Part shown: in pieces, positions 1 through 6,396 of the stretch
How positions within the stretch are numbered: the first letter of the stretch is position 1
Layout of the letters: each line of letters begins with the position of its first letter
Assembly: GCA_964602715.1 (NCBI GenBank)
Contig: CAZRSB010000057.1
Coordinates: 1 to 11,086, forward strand
Length of the DNA stretch: 11,086 bases
Reading direction: 5' to 3'
DNA from: Natronoplasma sp964602715
GTDB taxonomy: Archaea; Thermoplasmatota; Thermoplasmata; Halarchaeoplasmatales; Halarchaeoplasmataceae
Translations under genes and position numbers: made by a program
Notes under the pieces: model-generated
What the model saw: the letters and a program-made list of their open reading frames with translations, nothing else
What the model was told of the DNA's origin: nothing
Databases searched by the model: none

Positions 1-376
1 CTTTACTATCGGGCTGTATCCTCTCCCTAAAGGAAGAGGTCTTAGCCCTGATTAGGAATAAATATCTAATCATCACTTTCGTTTTCGGATAGGAAGGTGC
101 TTCCGACCAATCTACCGGAATTCTGAAAGAACTCCGTCGAGCATGGGAACAATGTTCCCATTTTCGTGGAATCTCTGATTCCAAGACTTTCTGGAATTTG
201 ATTCCAGACAAAGCTGATGAAGTTACATTCCACTCGCCAGGTTCATGAGAGAGTAGAAATCTCTCAGAGCGGTCTGTTCATCGGGGCTAGCGTAGGAATC
301 AAAATTCTCACTCGCATTTTATTCATACGTGGGACTCTTGAATTAAAATGGTGCTAAAAAATCAGAAATATCCTTC
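1..376. other. Gene-free tract made of consecutive short hairpins
   Basis: No credible coding frame or known RNA is recognised here. The sequence is a near-continuous series of inverted repeats: 8-52 (compound stem, GGGCT/AGCCC outside and CCTCT/AGAGG inside, loop TAAA), 50-71 (GATTAG/CTAATC, alternative to the first), 92-104 (GGAAG-GTG-CTTCC), 116-136 (8 pairs with one mismatch, loop TGAAA), 143-161 (ATGGGAAC-AAT-GTTCCCAT), 167-183 (TGGAATC-TCT-GATTCCA), 190-208 (TCTGGAAT-TTG-ATTCCAGA), 246-266 (TGAGAG/CTCTCA) and 296-324 (GAAT-c-AAAAT / ATTTTATTC). Four have exactly three loop bases, and those at 143, 167 and 190 start about 24 nt apart. The tract may be a structured RNA, a REP-like repeat cluster or a decayed element. 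Which strand is transcribed, if either, cannot be told from sequence; the minus strand would be read-through from tRNA-Ser. Confidence 0.6.
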
Positions 377-422
377 TTGTCTCCAAATTTTCTTCCTTTA
401 GTCGAAAATATTGGAAGTTGCG

Positions 423-547
423 TGGAATCAAAAGATTCAACTTATTTTTCATTTCTTGCTCCGTTTGAAATAGAAAAAGCGCCGAAGAAGCACAGCTTCT
501 TCTCGCCTTCAAACTTTTTCGCTTCGCTCAAAAGTATTGAAGACGCC
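423..547. repeat. Left copy of 125-bp direct repeat (192-bp offset)
   Basis: This matches 615-739. The right 74 bp (474-547) are identical to 666-739, while the left 51 bp (423-473) are clearly similar but diverged. It contains an imperfect TGGAATC-type hairpin (423-440), a hairpin with an 11-nt loop (451-471: ATTTC, loop TTGCTCCGTTT, GAAAT), an 8-bp triloop hairpin (484-502: GAAGAAGC-ACA-GCTTCTTC) and a larger hairpin (507-542: CTTCAA/TTGAAG then CTTTT/AAAAG, loop TCGCTTCGCTC). Weak similarity continues further left, so the true unit may be close to the 192-bp period. Short open frames here are chance readings of repeat DNA. Confidence 0.9.
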
Positions 548-614
548 ACAAAATCAAAGATTCTCTTTCCTTCTAAATTACCTCACTTACGTTCGGAAAA
601 TAATGATAATTTCA
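548..614. other. Spacer between repeat copies with a diverged loop motif
   Basis: This is non-coding spacer. It contains another version of the loop motif, TCACTTACGTTC at 583-594, flanked by weak pairing (CC/GG next to the loop, or TTTCC at 566-570 with GGAAA at 595-599). The segment just before the right repeat copy (about 592-614) resembles the one before the left copy (about 399-422), suggesting that the two copies are part of one tandem duplication of about 192 bp. Confidence 0.5.
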
Positions 615-739
615 TGGAATCATAGATTCCACTTATTTTTTAAATTCTCACTCCGTTCGAATTGTAAAAAGCGCCGAAGAAGCACAGCTTCTTCTCGCCT
701 TCAAACTTTTTCGCTTCGCTCAAAAGTATTGAAGACGCC
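615..739. repeat. Right copy of 125-bp direct repeat, running into the tRNA-Ser 3' end
   Basis: Its hairpins correspond to those of the left copy: 615-631 (TGGAATC-ATA-GATTCCA, perfect here), 643-663 (AATTC, loop TCACTCCGTTC, GAATT), 676-694 (GAAGAAGC-ACA-GCTTCTTC) and 699-734. The last four bases (736-739) are the discriminator and final acceptor bases of the minus-strand tRNA-Ser. The left copy therefore ends in a 4-bp imitation of that tRNA end. The match stops there, since 548 onward differs from the tRNA body. The copy starts one base after the tRNA 3' end, so it forms the tRNA trailer. Confidence 0.9.
666..694 (-). terminator. Possible terminator downstream of tRNA-Ser
   Basis: Read on the minus strand, an 8-bp perfect hairpin with a triloop (694-676) is followed by GGCGC and then five T (670-666). 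Archaeal termination relies mainly on T tracts, so the T run may matter more than the stem. The same arrangement recurs in the left repeat copy (502-474). It would end transcripts leaving tRNA-Ser. The evidence is structural only. Confidence 0.4.
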
Positions 740-822
740 GAGGAGGAGATTTGAACTCCTGTGGTGCGAAGCACCAATGGCTCTCGAGGCCACCGCCTTA
801 GGCCGGACTTAGCTACCTCGGC
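736..822 (-). tRNA. tRNA-Ser (anticodon CGA)
   Basis: An 87-nt class II tRNA that reads UCG serine codons. On the minus strand the acceptor GCCGAGG pairs fully with CCTCGGC. The anticodon stem GTGGC/GCCAT encloses the loop CTCGAGA with anticodon CGA (complement of 784-786). The long variable arm is TGGTGC-TTC-GCACCA, and the T arm AGGAG-TTCAAAT-CTCCT pairs perfectly. The discriminator is G, as expected for serine. CCA is not encoded (TCT follows the discriminator) and must be added after transcription. No intron is seen. A TATA-like box lies about 25 bp upstream, and a repeat-derived hairpin starts one base after the 3' end. Confidence 0.96.
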
Positions 823-843
823 ATATAGAAAGGTTCTTTTGGT

Positions 844-852
844 GATAAATAT
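844..852 (-). promoter_or_regulatory. TATA box for tRNA-Ser
   Basis: The minus-strand sequence ATATTTATC is centred about 26 bp before the mature tRNA 5' end (822), the usual archaeal TATA spacing for tRNA genes with almost no leader. Position and AT richness are the only evidence. Confidence 0.5.
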
Positions 853-986
853 GGATCATAGCCATCTAGCGTGATCTTATATTAAAGACGCAAATCCTGC
901 TGAATTTTTCGACTTCTTACCTAAGTTTTCATCTTCATCTGCTATTTAAAACCATCGTGAAAGTCATCAAATCTCTAATCCTTAAA

Positions 987-998
987 TTTTAATATAAC
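987..998 (+). promoter_or_regulatory. TATA box for the PLD-like gene
   Basis: TTTTAATATAAC is centred about 26 bp before the ATG at 1018, and no Shine-Dalgarno precedes that ATG. This is the arrangement expected for a leaderless archaeal mRNA. An upstream alternative, CTATTTAAAA near 941-950, would give a leader of about 45 nt. Confidence 0.5.
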
Positions 999-1017
999 AT
1001 TTGGAATCACCTCATCC

Positions 1018-3057
1018 ATGAAGAAAAGATTAACAGCCTATCTATTCATCTTTCTTTTTATATTCACAGCTTTTTCTCCCTCTGCGATAGAGGCTCAGGA
1101 CCCTGATCCTCAAGATCAATCGGGATTGACTCTAACAGAGGTTTATTACAATACTGGACCAGGTACTGAATTTTTCACTATCGAAAACAGGGGCGACTCA
1201 AATTTCTCAGGAGACCTATTTTTAGAAGTTGAAGAGGGCAGTCTAACGCTGAACAATACCTCCTTAGATAGTGGAGATGAGCTAACTTTAACTCGTGATG
1301 AGCAGTTATTTGAAGCGATTTGGGGTTATGAACCCTGTATGGCCTGGTCTAATGAAAGCTCAGCAGAAATTGAGGGGTCTTTTGATCTGTCTGATGATAG
1401 TGGTAAACTCCTACTACAAGTCGATAATGTGATTCTCGATTCCTTTTATTATGGAGACATAGATACTTCTCGATGTGAGATATGGAAGGGTAATAGCACT
1501 GAAAAACTCTGGAATGGAGGGTATGCGAAGAGAAGAGAAATAACACCTGATACCGACGAAGCGAACAAAGAACAATGGGAATGGGAACGTAGATGGATGG
1601 TAGGTCACTCAAGTTTTGAACCAGAATTTTTGACCTATGAGGGCTATGCAGAGGTTTTCACTGCTCCGGACAACTCCTTAGATTCATTAATAAGATTCCT
1701 CTCTAGAACAGAAGAGCAACTAAAAATTAGCATATATCAAATGACTAGCCCTATAATAACTGAGATGATAGCGAACTTATCTCAAAAAGGAGTACATGTT
1801 GAAATACTAGCAGAGGGAGTACCTGTAGGTGGTATTTCTGAGGAAATGCACCGATCTTTATCTTTTATAAAGGAGAAGGGAGCTGAAGTCAGAACAATGG
1901 GTAAAGAAAGCTATTCTCCTTATAACTATCTCCATTCTAAGTACATTATCAGGGACGAAGAGGCTGTTCTAATCTCTTCTGAAAACTTTGGTGATACAGG
2001 TTTTCCCGACGATACTGTGGGGAACAGAGGTTGGGGCCTCATACTAGAAGATGAAAATGTGACGGATTATTTCATAGATGTGTATGAATCTGACTGGAGG
2101 TTTGGGGATGGATACAATTTAGAATTTACTGATGGCTACGATGAATTCCAAGATCAACTTTGCTCCCTTGATGATTTAAACGCTAATGAAATCAAAGGTG
2201 AATTCGATCTGAGACCCATAATTTCCCCAGACACTAGCTTGTCCCAGGAAACTTTGATTGGGATGATCGATTCGGCTGAAAAATCGATATATGTCCAGCA
2301 AGCCTATATTCATCGATGGGATAGTAGAGATAATCCTTATTTGACAAGCCTCAAGGAAGCAGCTAGCAGAGGCGTCGAAGTTAAAATTCTTCTTGATTCC
2401 ACCTGGTATCAAATGCAAGAGTATGGTGGAGAAAACGACTTGATCGTTGATGAGTTAAATGAGTTATCTGAGGAGAAAAATCTCACTCTTGAGGCTAGAC
2501 TGGTTTCGCCTTATAAAGAGATGACCAGGATCCACAATAAAGGTGTGGTGGTGGATGAAAGCCAGGTATTAGTTTCGTCCATAAATTGGAATGCCAATTC
2601 TGTTCTTCAGAATCGTGAGGTGGGAGTCATAATCGAAGATGAAAATATTGGAGGGTATTATTCTGAAATATTCATTGAGGATTGGGAAGATGATATTCCA
2701 CCTATAGCAGATGCAGGTAACGATAGAAAAACAAACATCGGATCAGAGCTAGTAATGACGGCTGAGAACAGTTGGGATGATCAAAAAATAGAGAGATACA
2801 AGTGGGATACAACGGGCGATGGAGAATACGATATAGAAGGCGAGACAATAAATTTAACTTTTGAGGAAGAAGGCTGTTATGAAGTCACTCTTTTTGTCGA
2901 AGATATCGGAGGTAATGTTGATAAGGACACGGTCGAAATAGAAGTAAAATCTAGTAATATTAGAAGTGGTGAGATAGCAAATTGGCTAATCCTGACGGCA
3001 CCGATGTTCCTGATACTTTTTTTTATATTAAAAAATAAGTTTTTCAACAGATTCTAG
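1018..3057 (+). CDS. Secreted membrane-anchored phospholipase D-like protein with PKD-like domain
   Basis: The 679-residue protein starts with a signal peptide (basic MKKR, hydrophobic 7-20, likely cut near A26). Residues about 38-165 form a beta-rich region resembling a lamin-tail domain (EVYYNTGPGTEFFTIENRG). Two PLD modules follow, each with a complete HxKx4D motif: H306/K308/D313 with SSEN 320-323, and H506/K508/D513 with SSIN 520-523. Residues 561-643 look like a PKD fold (PPIADAG start, GDGEYD centre, YEVTLFVED end). A membrane helix lies at about 654-671 with a short basic tail. The enzyme is thus predicted to face outward, tethered by its C terminus. The family cleaves phosphodiesters in lipids or nucleic acids through a phospho-histidine intermediate; the substrate here cannot be read from sequence. 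Cysteines C107, C153, C382 and C620 lie on the extracellular part. The start follows a well-placed TATA box. The 3' end overlaps hypE by 14 bp on the opposite strand. Confidence 0.88.
   Translation: MKKRLTAYLFIFLFIFTAFSPSAIEAQDPDPQDQSGLTLTEVYYNTGPGTEFFTIENRGDSNFSGDLFLEVEEGSLTLNNTSLDSGDELTLTRDEQLFEAIWGYEPCMAWSNESSAEIEGSFDLSDDSGKLLLQVDNVILDSFYYGDIDTSRCEIWKGNSTEKLWNGGYAKRREITPDTDEANKEQWEWERRWMVGHSSFEPEFLTYEGYAEVFTAPDNSLDSLIRFLSRTEEQLKISIYQMTSPIITEMIANLSQKGVHVEILAEGVPVGGISEEMHRSLSFIKEKGAEVRTMGKESYSPYNYLHSKYIIRDEEAVLISSENFGDTGFPDDTVGNRGWGLILEDENVTDYFIDVYESDWRFGDGYNLEFTDGYDEFQDQLCSLDDLNANEIKGEFDLRPIISPDTSLSQETLIGMIDSAEKSIYVQQAYIHRWDSRDNPYLTSLKEAASRGVEVKILLDSTWYQMQEYGGENDLIVDELNELSEEKNLTLEARLVSPYKEMTRIHNKGVVVDESQVLVSSINWNANSVLQNREVGVIIEDENIGGYYSEIFIEDWEDDIPPIADAGNDRKTNIGSELVMTAENSWDDQKIERYKWDTTGDGEYDIEGETINLTFEEEGCYEVTLFVEDIGGNVDKDTVEIEVKSSNIRSGEIANWLILTAPMFLILFFILKNKFFNRF
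3030..3035 (-). terminator. T-tract terminator candidate for hypE
   Basis: On the minus strand six T occur 9 nt after the hypE stop codon, inside the 3' end of the convergent PLD-like gene. T tracts are the main archaeal termination signal. No hairpin accompanies it. Confidence 0.35.
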
Positions 3058-4093
3058 GCACGGGATCACCCACTGGCATATCTAGTACCCTTTTACCTCC
3101 AACTCCCGTTTTGAGTACTACACCGTCAATTCCTTCTTTTACTTCACCTATTATAGATGCTTCTTTGCCCTTTTCTGTTTGCTTTAAACTCTTCAGCACC
3201 TTGTCAGCTTTAGAGTGATGTACTGCAAAGACGAATTTCCCTTCATTTCCTATGGACAAGGGATCGATACCAAGCATTTCTCCTGCAGAGACCACCCAAT
3301 CTTTAAAGGGAATTTTCTCTTCCTCAACGATGATCCCTAAAGAAGATTTTTTTGCCCATTCGTTCAAAGAATTTGCCAAACCGCCTCTTGTTGGATCCTT
3401 CGCGGCTCCTACACCACCAACGTTCAGGACACTATCCATAATATCATGCAGAGGAGTAACATCACTTTTTACTTTGCCTCCAAAACCATAGCCTTCTCTC
3501 TCAGATAATATGGCTATACCATGATCTCCCACACTCCCGCTAACTATTATTTTATCTCCAGGGTTCAAATTATCATCAGAAAGCCATCTACTATTTCTTC
3601 CTCCTGCGAACTCCATGTTTTCATCCATCAGTGGATGCCTTTTTCCTATTCCAGAAGTCGTGAATATAGGCTCATCTATATCATCTTTTTCTACTACCTT
3701 CGTGTCCCCTGATATTATTGAAACGCCAGTTTCCTCTAGAATGTTGGATGCACTTTTTGATAATCTTTCTATTGATTCAATAGGATATCCTTCTGGGATG
3801 ACCATGGCTAGAGATAAGCCAATGGGTTTACTTCCTATTGCTAAAAGATCGTTTATGGTCCCGGCTACAGCGAGACTTCCTAGGTCTCCACCGGAAAAAA
3901 AGACAGGTTTAACCGTATGACTATCAATGGTAAATGCAATATCGTCTATAACACAAGAATCATCTAGCGATGACAGAGGAATTTCCCCTTCATCATTCAA
4001 AAAATGAGGAAGTATGTGTTCTGAAAGGAGCTCATCCATCTTTTCCCCGCCTGCTCCGTCCGCCATTGTGATCTTTGCCTGTTTTTTTGACAT
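3044..4093 (-). CDS. hypE: Hydrogenase maturation protein HypE (carbamoyl-phosphate-derived cyanide ligand synthesis)
   Basis: HypE dehydrates the carbamoyl group placed on its C-terminal cysteine by HypF, giving a thiocyanate whose cyanide is passed to the Fe of [NiFe]-hydrogenase through HypC/HypD; it acts in the cytoplasm. The 349-residue length is normal. Family features are the N-terminal DGAGGEKMDELL (12-23), NDLLAIG (81-87), SGDTKV (128-133), GDHGIAI (189-195), DPTRGGLA (233-240) and the essential end PRIC with C349, followed directly by TGA. The intact tail distinguishes it from PurM, SelD and ThiL relatives and suggests it is active. It implies a [NiFe]-hydrogenase elsewhere in the genome; no hydrogenase or other hyp gene is near. 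The ATG has no Shine-Dalgarno but has a TATA box about 27 bp upstream. Residues 155-172 (polar, Arg/Asn-rich) may be a small insertion. Confidence 0.95.
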   Translation of the reverse strand: MSKKQAKITMADGAGGEKMDELLSEHILPHFLNDEGEIPLSSLDDSCVIDDIAFTIDSHTVKPVFFSGGDLGSLAVAGTINDLLAIGSKPIGLSLAMVIPEGYPIESIERLSKSASNILEETGVSIISGDTKVVEKDDIDEPIFTTSGIGKRHPLMDENMEFAGGRNSRWLSDDNLNPGDKIIVSGSVGDHGIAILSEREGYGFGGKVKSDVTPLHDIMDSVLNVGGVGAAKDPTRGGLANSLNEWAKKSSLGIIVEEEKIPFKDWVVSAGEMLGIDPLSIGNEGKFVFAVHHSKADKVLKSLKQTEKGKEASIIGEVKEGIDGVVLKTGVGGKRVLDMPVGDPVPRIC

Positions 4094-4114
4094 GATTCAG
4101 AAGAAAGTCTTGGA

Positions 4115-4128
4115 GTTTATTAAATTTT
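4115..4128 (-). promoter_or_regulatory. TATA box for hypE
   Basis: The minus-strand sequence AAAATTTAATAAAC is centred about 27 bp before the hypE ATG (4093), consistent with a leaderless or nearly leaderless mRNA. hypE and the RAD55-like gene diverge from this 236-bp intergenic region. Confidence 0.5.
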
Positions 4129-4264
4129 ACATCTAATCCAAAAGTAATATTCCCATAATGTTCCATTTTCTGAATAATATCCGAAGACTTTAAATAACGA
4201 CTTGATGGATTTTTGATACTGCACTTACAGTCTATCCCGAACTAAAACTAAAACACAAAAAAAG

Positions 4265-4280
4265 GTTTATAATTGTAAAC
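4265..4280 (+). promoter_or_regulatory. Palindrome overlapping a TATA box before the coiled-coil gene
   Basis: GTTTA at 4265-4269 and TAAAC at 4276-4280 form an inverted repeat with a 6-bp AT spacer, and TTTATAAT inside it is a good TATA element. A further GTTTAC half-site lies at 4289-4294. Transcription would start near 4295, giving a leader of about 35 nt. A dimeric regulator bound here would block TBP, so this could be an operator. TTTAAAT at about 4190-4196 is an alternative TATA box. Confidence 0.4.
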
Positions 4281-4329
4281 GAATTGATGTTTACCTCTAA
4301 GACGACGCTTTAGCAGGCTATGATAAAAT

Positions 4330-6375
4330 ATGGCAGGAAATTCACAAGGTGATTCAACAAAAAAGACTCTTTCTCCTAAGAGCGCATTAGATAAATCTAC
4401 GTCTACCTCTCCAAAAGAGAAGATAGATAAACTGATGGCTCTTCCGTCCATAGATAAAGATACCGCAAAAGAACTGATTGATGCAGGTTTTTCAGAATTA
4501 GCGGATATTCACAATACGGATCTGAGGGAATTGAGGAAACATACTGATATAAAAGGAAAAAAACTTAAAACGATAAAAAAGGAATTGTCTGAGAATGAAG
4601 ATAAATTGGACATCGGAGACGAGGATATACCAGAAAATGAAGAGGAAGAGCTTTCGGATTGGTTGACAGGTGAAAGTGATGAAGAACTCAAAGGTTTGGT
4701 AGAAAGTGCAGATGAGGGATCTAACAAAAGAGCTGTCTCGGAGGATGGTGATACTGAATCTTTGAAGGCATGGCTTTCTGGTGAAAAGGATTCTTTTACA
4801 GAATGGCTAGAGGAGGAAAGCTTTGAAGAAGAAAAAGAAGAGATGGAAAAGAAATTAGAGGAAAAAGAGCAGAATATAAGGGAAAAAGAGAAAGAGCTTA
4901 ATGAGAAAGAAGAGGAGTTAGAGGAGTTAAAAGAAGAATTCAAAAAACATATTGATGCGATAGAAAAAGAAGATTTTGAACCGGATCGAATTATTGAGGA
5001 GAATACAAACCTTAATAGGATATTGGAGGAGAAGGAACAAAGGATAGAAGAATTGACTAAAATGAAAGAGGATCTTAAAGATGAAATAGAAGAGATCAAG
5101 AAGGGCAGCGTGGCCGTAGTTAAATATCTCAAGTCTCAAGAGAAAAAAGGCCCTTCTACAGATATTGAAGAAAAGATGGGATCTCTCAAGAAAGAAAACC
5201 TCAAGCTCAAGAAGGAGTTAAAAAAATTGAAAGAATCTGGTGTGTCTTCTACCGCGGGAGAGGCTGAGAAGGAGGCACAGGAACTCCAGGCAGAGATTGC
5301 TAAAAAGAACGAAGATATAGAGAGACTCAAAGAACAGGTAAGGCATAAAGAAAAAGAACTGAACGAGAGAGAGGATGACCTGAGACATAGAGAAGAGATA
5401 GTCAGAAAAGAAAGAAAAAAGCTCGAGAGTCTCAAACAAGAGATGGAGAATAAGACTGAACAAGAAAGGAAGAGAGAGTTAGAAGAACTAAAAAAAGAGA
5501 TCGAGAGAAAAGAACAAGATCTAAAAGCCAAGGAAAAATACATCGAACAAAAGGAGAGAGAGTTAAGAGCTAGAGAGGAAGATTTGATCGACGAAGAGTT
5601 AGAAGAAAGAGAAGAAGAAATACTTCAAGAGATAGAGCAAGAAAAAAGTAAAACTGGTACTGGTAGGTTGGATGATTTGCTTATGGGTGGTATCCCTCTA
5701 GGATCTAATGTCTCAATATATGGTCCTCCTCATGTTGGTAAAGAGGTAATGGTGAATACATTCATTGCAGAAGGTTTAGAAAAAGGAGTCCCTGCCATAT
5801 GGGTGATAACAGATAAAACCATCGATGACATAAGAGAAGAGATGAAATTCGTGATCCCTACTTATGAAGAATACGAGATAAGAGGTTTGGTTTATTATGT
5901 GGATGCTTACTCTGCAAGTATGGGGGAGATAAAGAGTAATGAAAAAGAGAAAGAACACATCAAGTACATTGAGGATCAATCAGATGTCAGAGCTATAACT
6001 GAGGCAGTCAATGAGTTCGCTGATGAGATCAATAAAAAACATCGATATTACAGGATGGCTTTCGAATCGGTTTCTACGATCATAGCTTATCTCGATACGG
6101 AAACGACTTTTAGAATACTTCAGCCCTTTACAGGTAAAAGAAAGAGAGATAATGCAGTAGCACTTTATACATTAGAAAAAGGTATGCACACAGATCAAGA
6201 TATCTCTATGCTTGGCCATATTATGAATGGAGAGATCAAGTTCAAAGTAGACCAATTGAAGAATTACTTAAAAGTTGAAGGCCTTGGCGACGTTCAAACG
6301 CGGGATTGGATCGAATACAGTCACAGCAAGAGTGGGATCACTATGGGCTCGTTTTCCTTGGATACTATCAGATAG
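4330..6375 (+). CDS. HhH / coiled-coil / RAD55-like (RecA-fold) protein with altered Walker A
   Basis: This 681-residue protein of unknown function has four visible parts. Residues about 33-86 resemble a helix-hairpin-helix repeat (LMALPSIDKDTAKELIDAGF), usually a DNA or protein contact. Residues 90-165 are very acidic and carry three Trp-Leu motifs: WLTGE (111), WLSGE (148) and WLEEE (159). Residues about 165-440 are an almost unbroken Glu/Lys-rich coiled coil with one break near 258-315. Residues 441-681 look like a RAD55/KaiC-type RecA domain (TGTGRLDDLLMGGIPLGSNV). The Walker A is GPPHVGKE (465-472): the lysine is kept, but the Mg-binding Ser/Thr is Glu. The Walker B region (RMAFESVSTI, 575-584) has Glu where Asp is usual. 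Both suggest weak or absent ATP hydrolysis, as in ArlH/FlaH-like relatives. The protein may act as a scaffold or sensor, but this is a guess. The next gene starts 21 bp after its stop, so they are probably co-transcribed. The ATG at 4330 lacks a clear Shine-Dalgarno. Confidence 0.8.
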   Translation: MAGNSQGDSTKKTLSPKSALDKSTSTSPKEKIDKLMALPSIDKDTAKELIDAGFSELADIHNTDLRELRKHTDIKGKKLKTIKKELSENEDKLDIGDEDIPENEEEELSDWLTGESDEELKGLVESADEGSNKRAVSEDGDTESLKAWLSGEKDSFTEWLEEESFEEEKEEMEKKLEEKEQNIREKEKELNEKEEELEELKEEFKKHIDAIEKEDFEPDRIIEENTNLNRILEEKEQRIEELTKMKEDLKDEIEEIKKGSVAVVKYLKSQEKKGPSTDIEEKMGSLKKENLKLKKELKKLKESGVSSTAGEAEKEAQELQAEIAKKNEDIERLKEQVRHKEKELNEREDDLRHREEIVRKERKKLESLKQEMENKTEQERKRELEELKKEIERKEQDLKAKEKYIEQKERELRAREEDLIDEELEEREEEILQEIEQEKSKTGTGRLDDLLMGGIPLGSNVSIYGPPHVGKEVMVNTFIAEGLEKGVPAIWVITDKTIDDIREEMKFVIPTYEEYEIRGLVYYVDAYSASMGEIKSNEKEKEHIKYIEDQSDVRAITEAVNEFADEINKKHRYYRMAFESVSTIIAYLDTETTFRILQPFTGKRKRDNAVALYTLEKGMHTDQDISMLGHIMNGEIKFKVDQLKNYLKVEGLGDVQTRDWIEYSHSKSGITMGSFSLDTIR

Positions 6376-6396
6376 ACAAAAATTTGGGGGCCTGAG

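Noticed and set aside
214..275. Hammerhead ribozyme core (CTGATGA at 214-220, GAAA at 256-259, GTC downstream)
   Set aside because: The flanking sequences do not form stems I, II and III in the required arrangement.
1..300. RNase P RNA, SRP RNA or box C/D sRNA on either strand
   Set aside because: The universally conserved RNase P and SRP core sequences are not seen. GTGATGA-like C boxes on the minus strand lack a matching CTGA D box at a suitable distance.
423..739. CRISPR array
   Set aside because: There are only two copies, 125 bp long, with one spacer of 67 bp and diverged left halves; no cas gene is nearby.
423..739. attL/attR of an integrated element at tRNA-Ser
   Set aside because: Only four bases of the tRNA are in the repeat and only 67 bp lie between the copies, with no integrase; a tandem duplication fits better.
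377..812. Two open frames (377-625 and 537-812) on the plus strand
   Set aside because: They read through the direct repeats and hairpins, repeat the same peptide in different frames, have no start signals, and the second runs antisense through tRNA-Ser.
4141..4175. Segment AATGTTCCATTTTCTG (4157-4172) resembling 152-166 in the hairpin tract
   Set aside because: The match is short, imperfect and lacks the hairpin partner; it is probably chance in AT-rich spacer.
4509..5543. Long serine/phenylalanine-rich open frames opposite the coiled-coil gene
   Set aside because: They are antisense readings of Glu/Lys-rich codons (GAA/AAG), which rarely give stops on the other strand.
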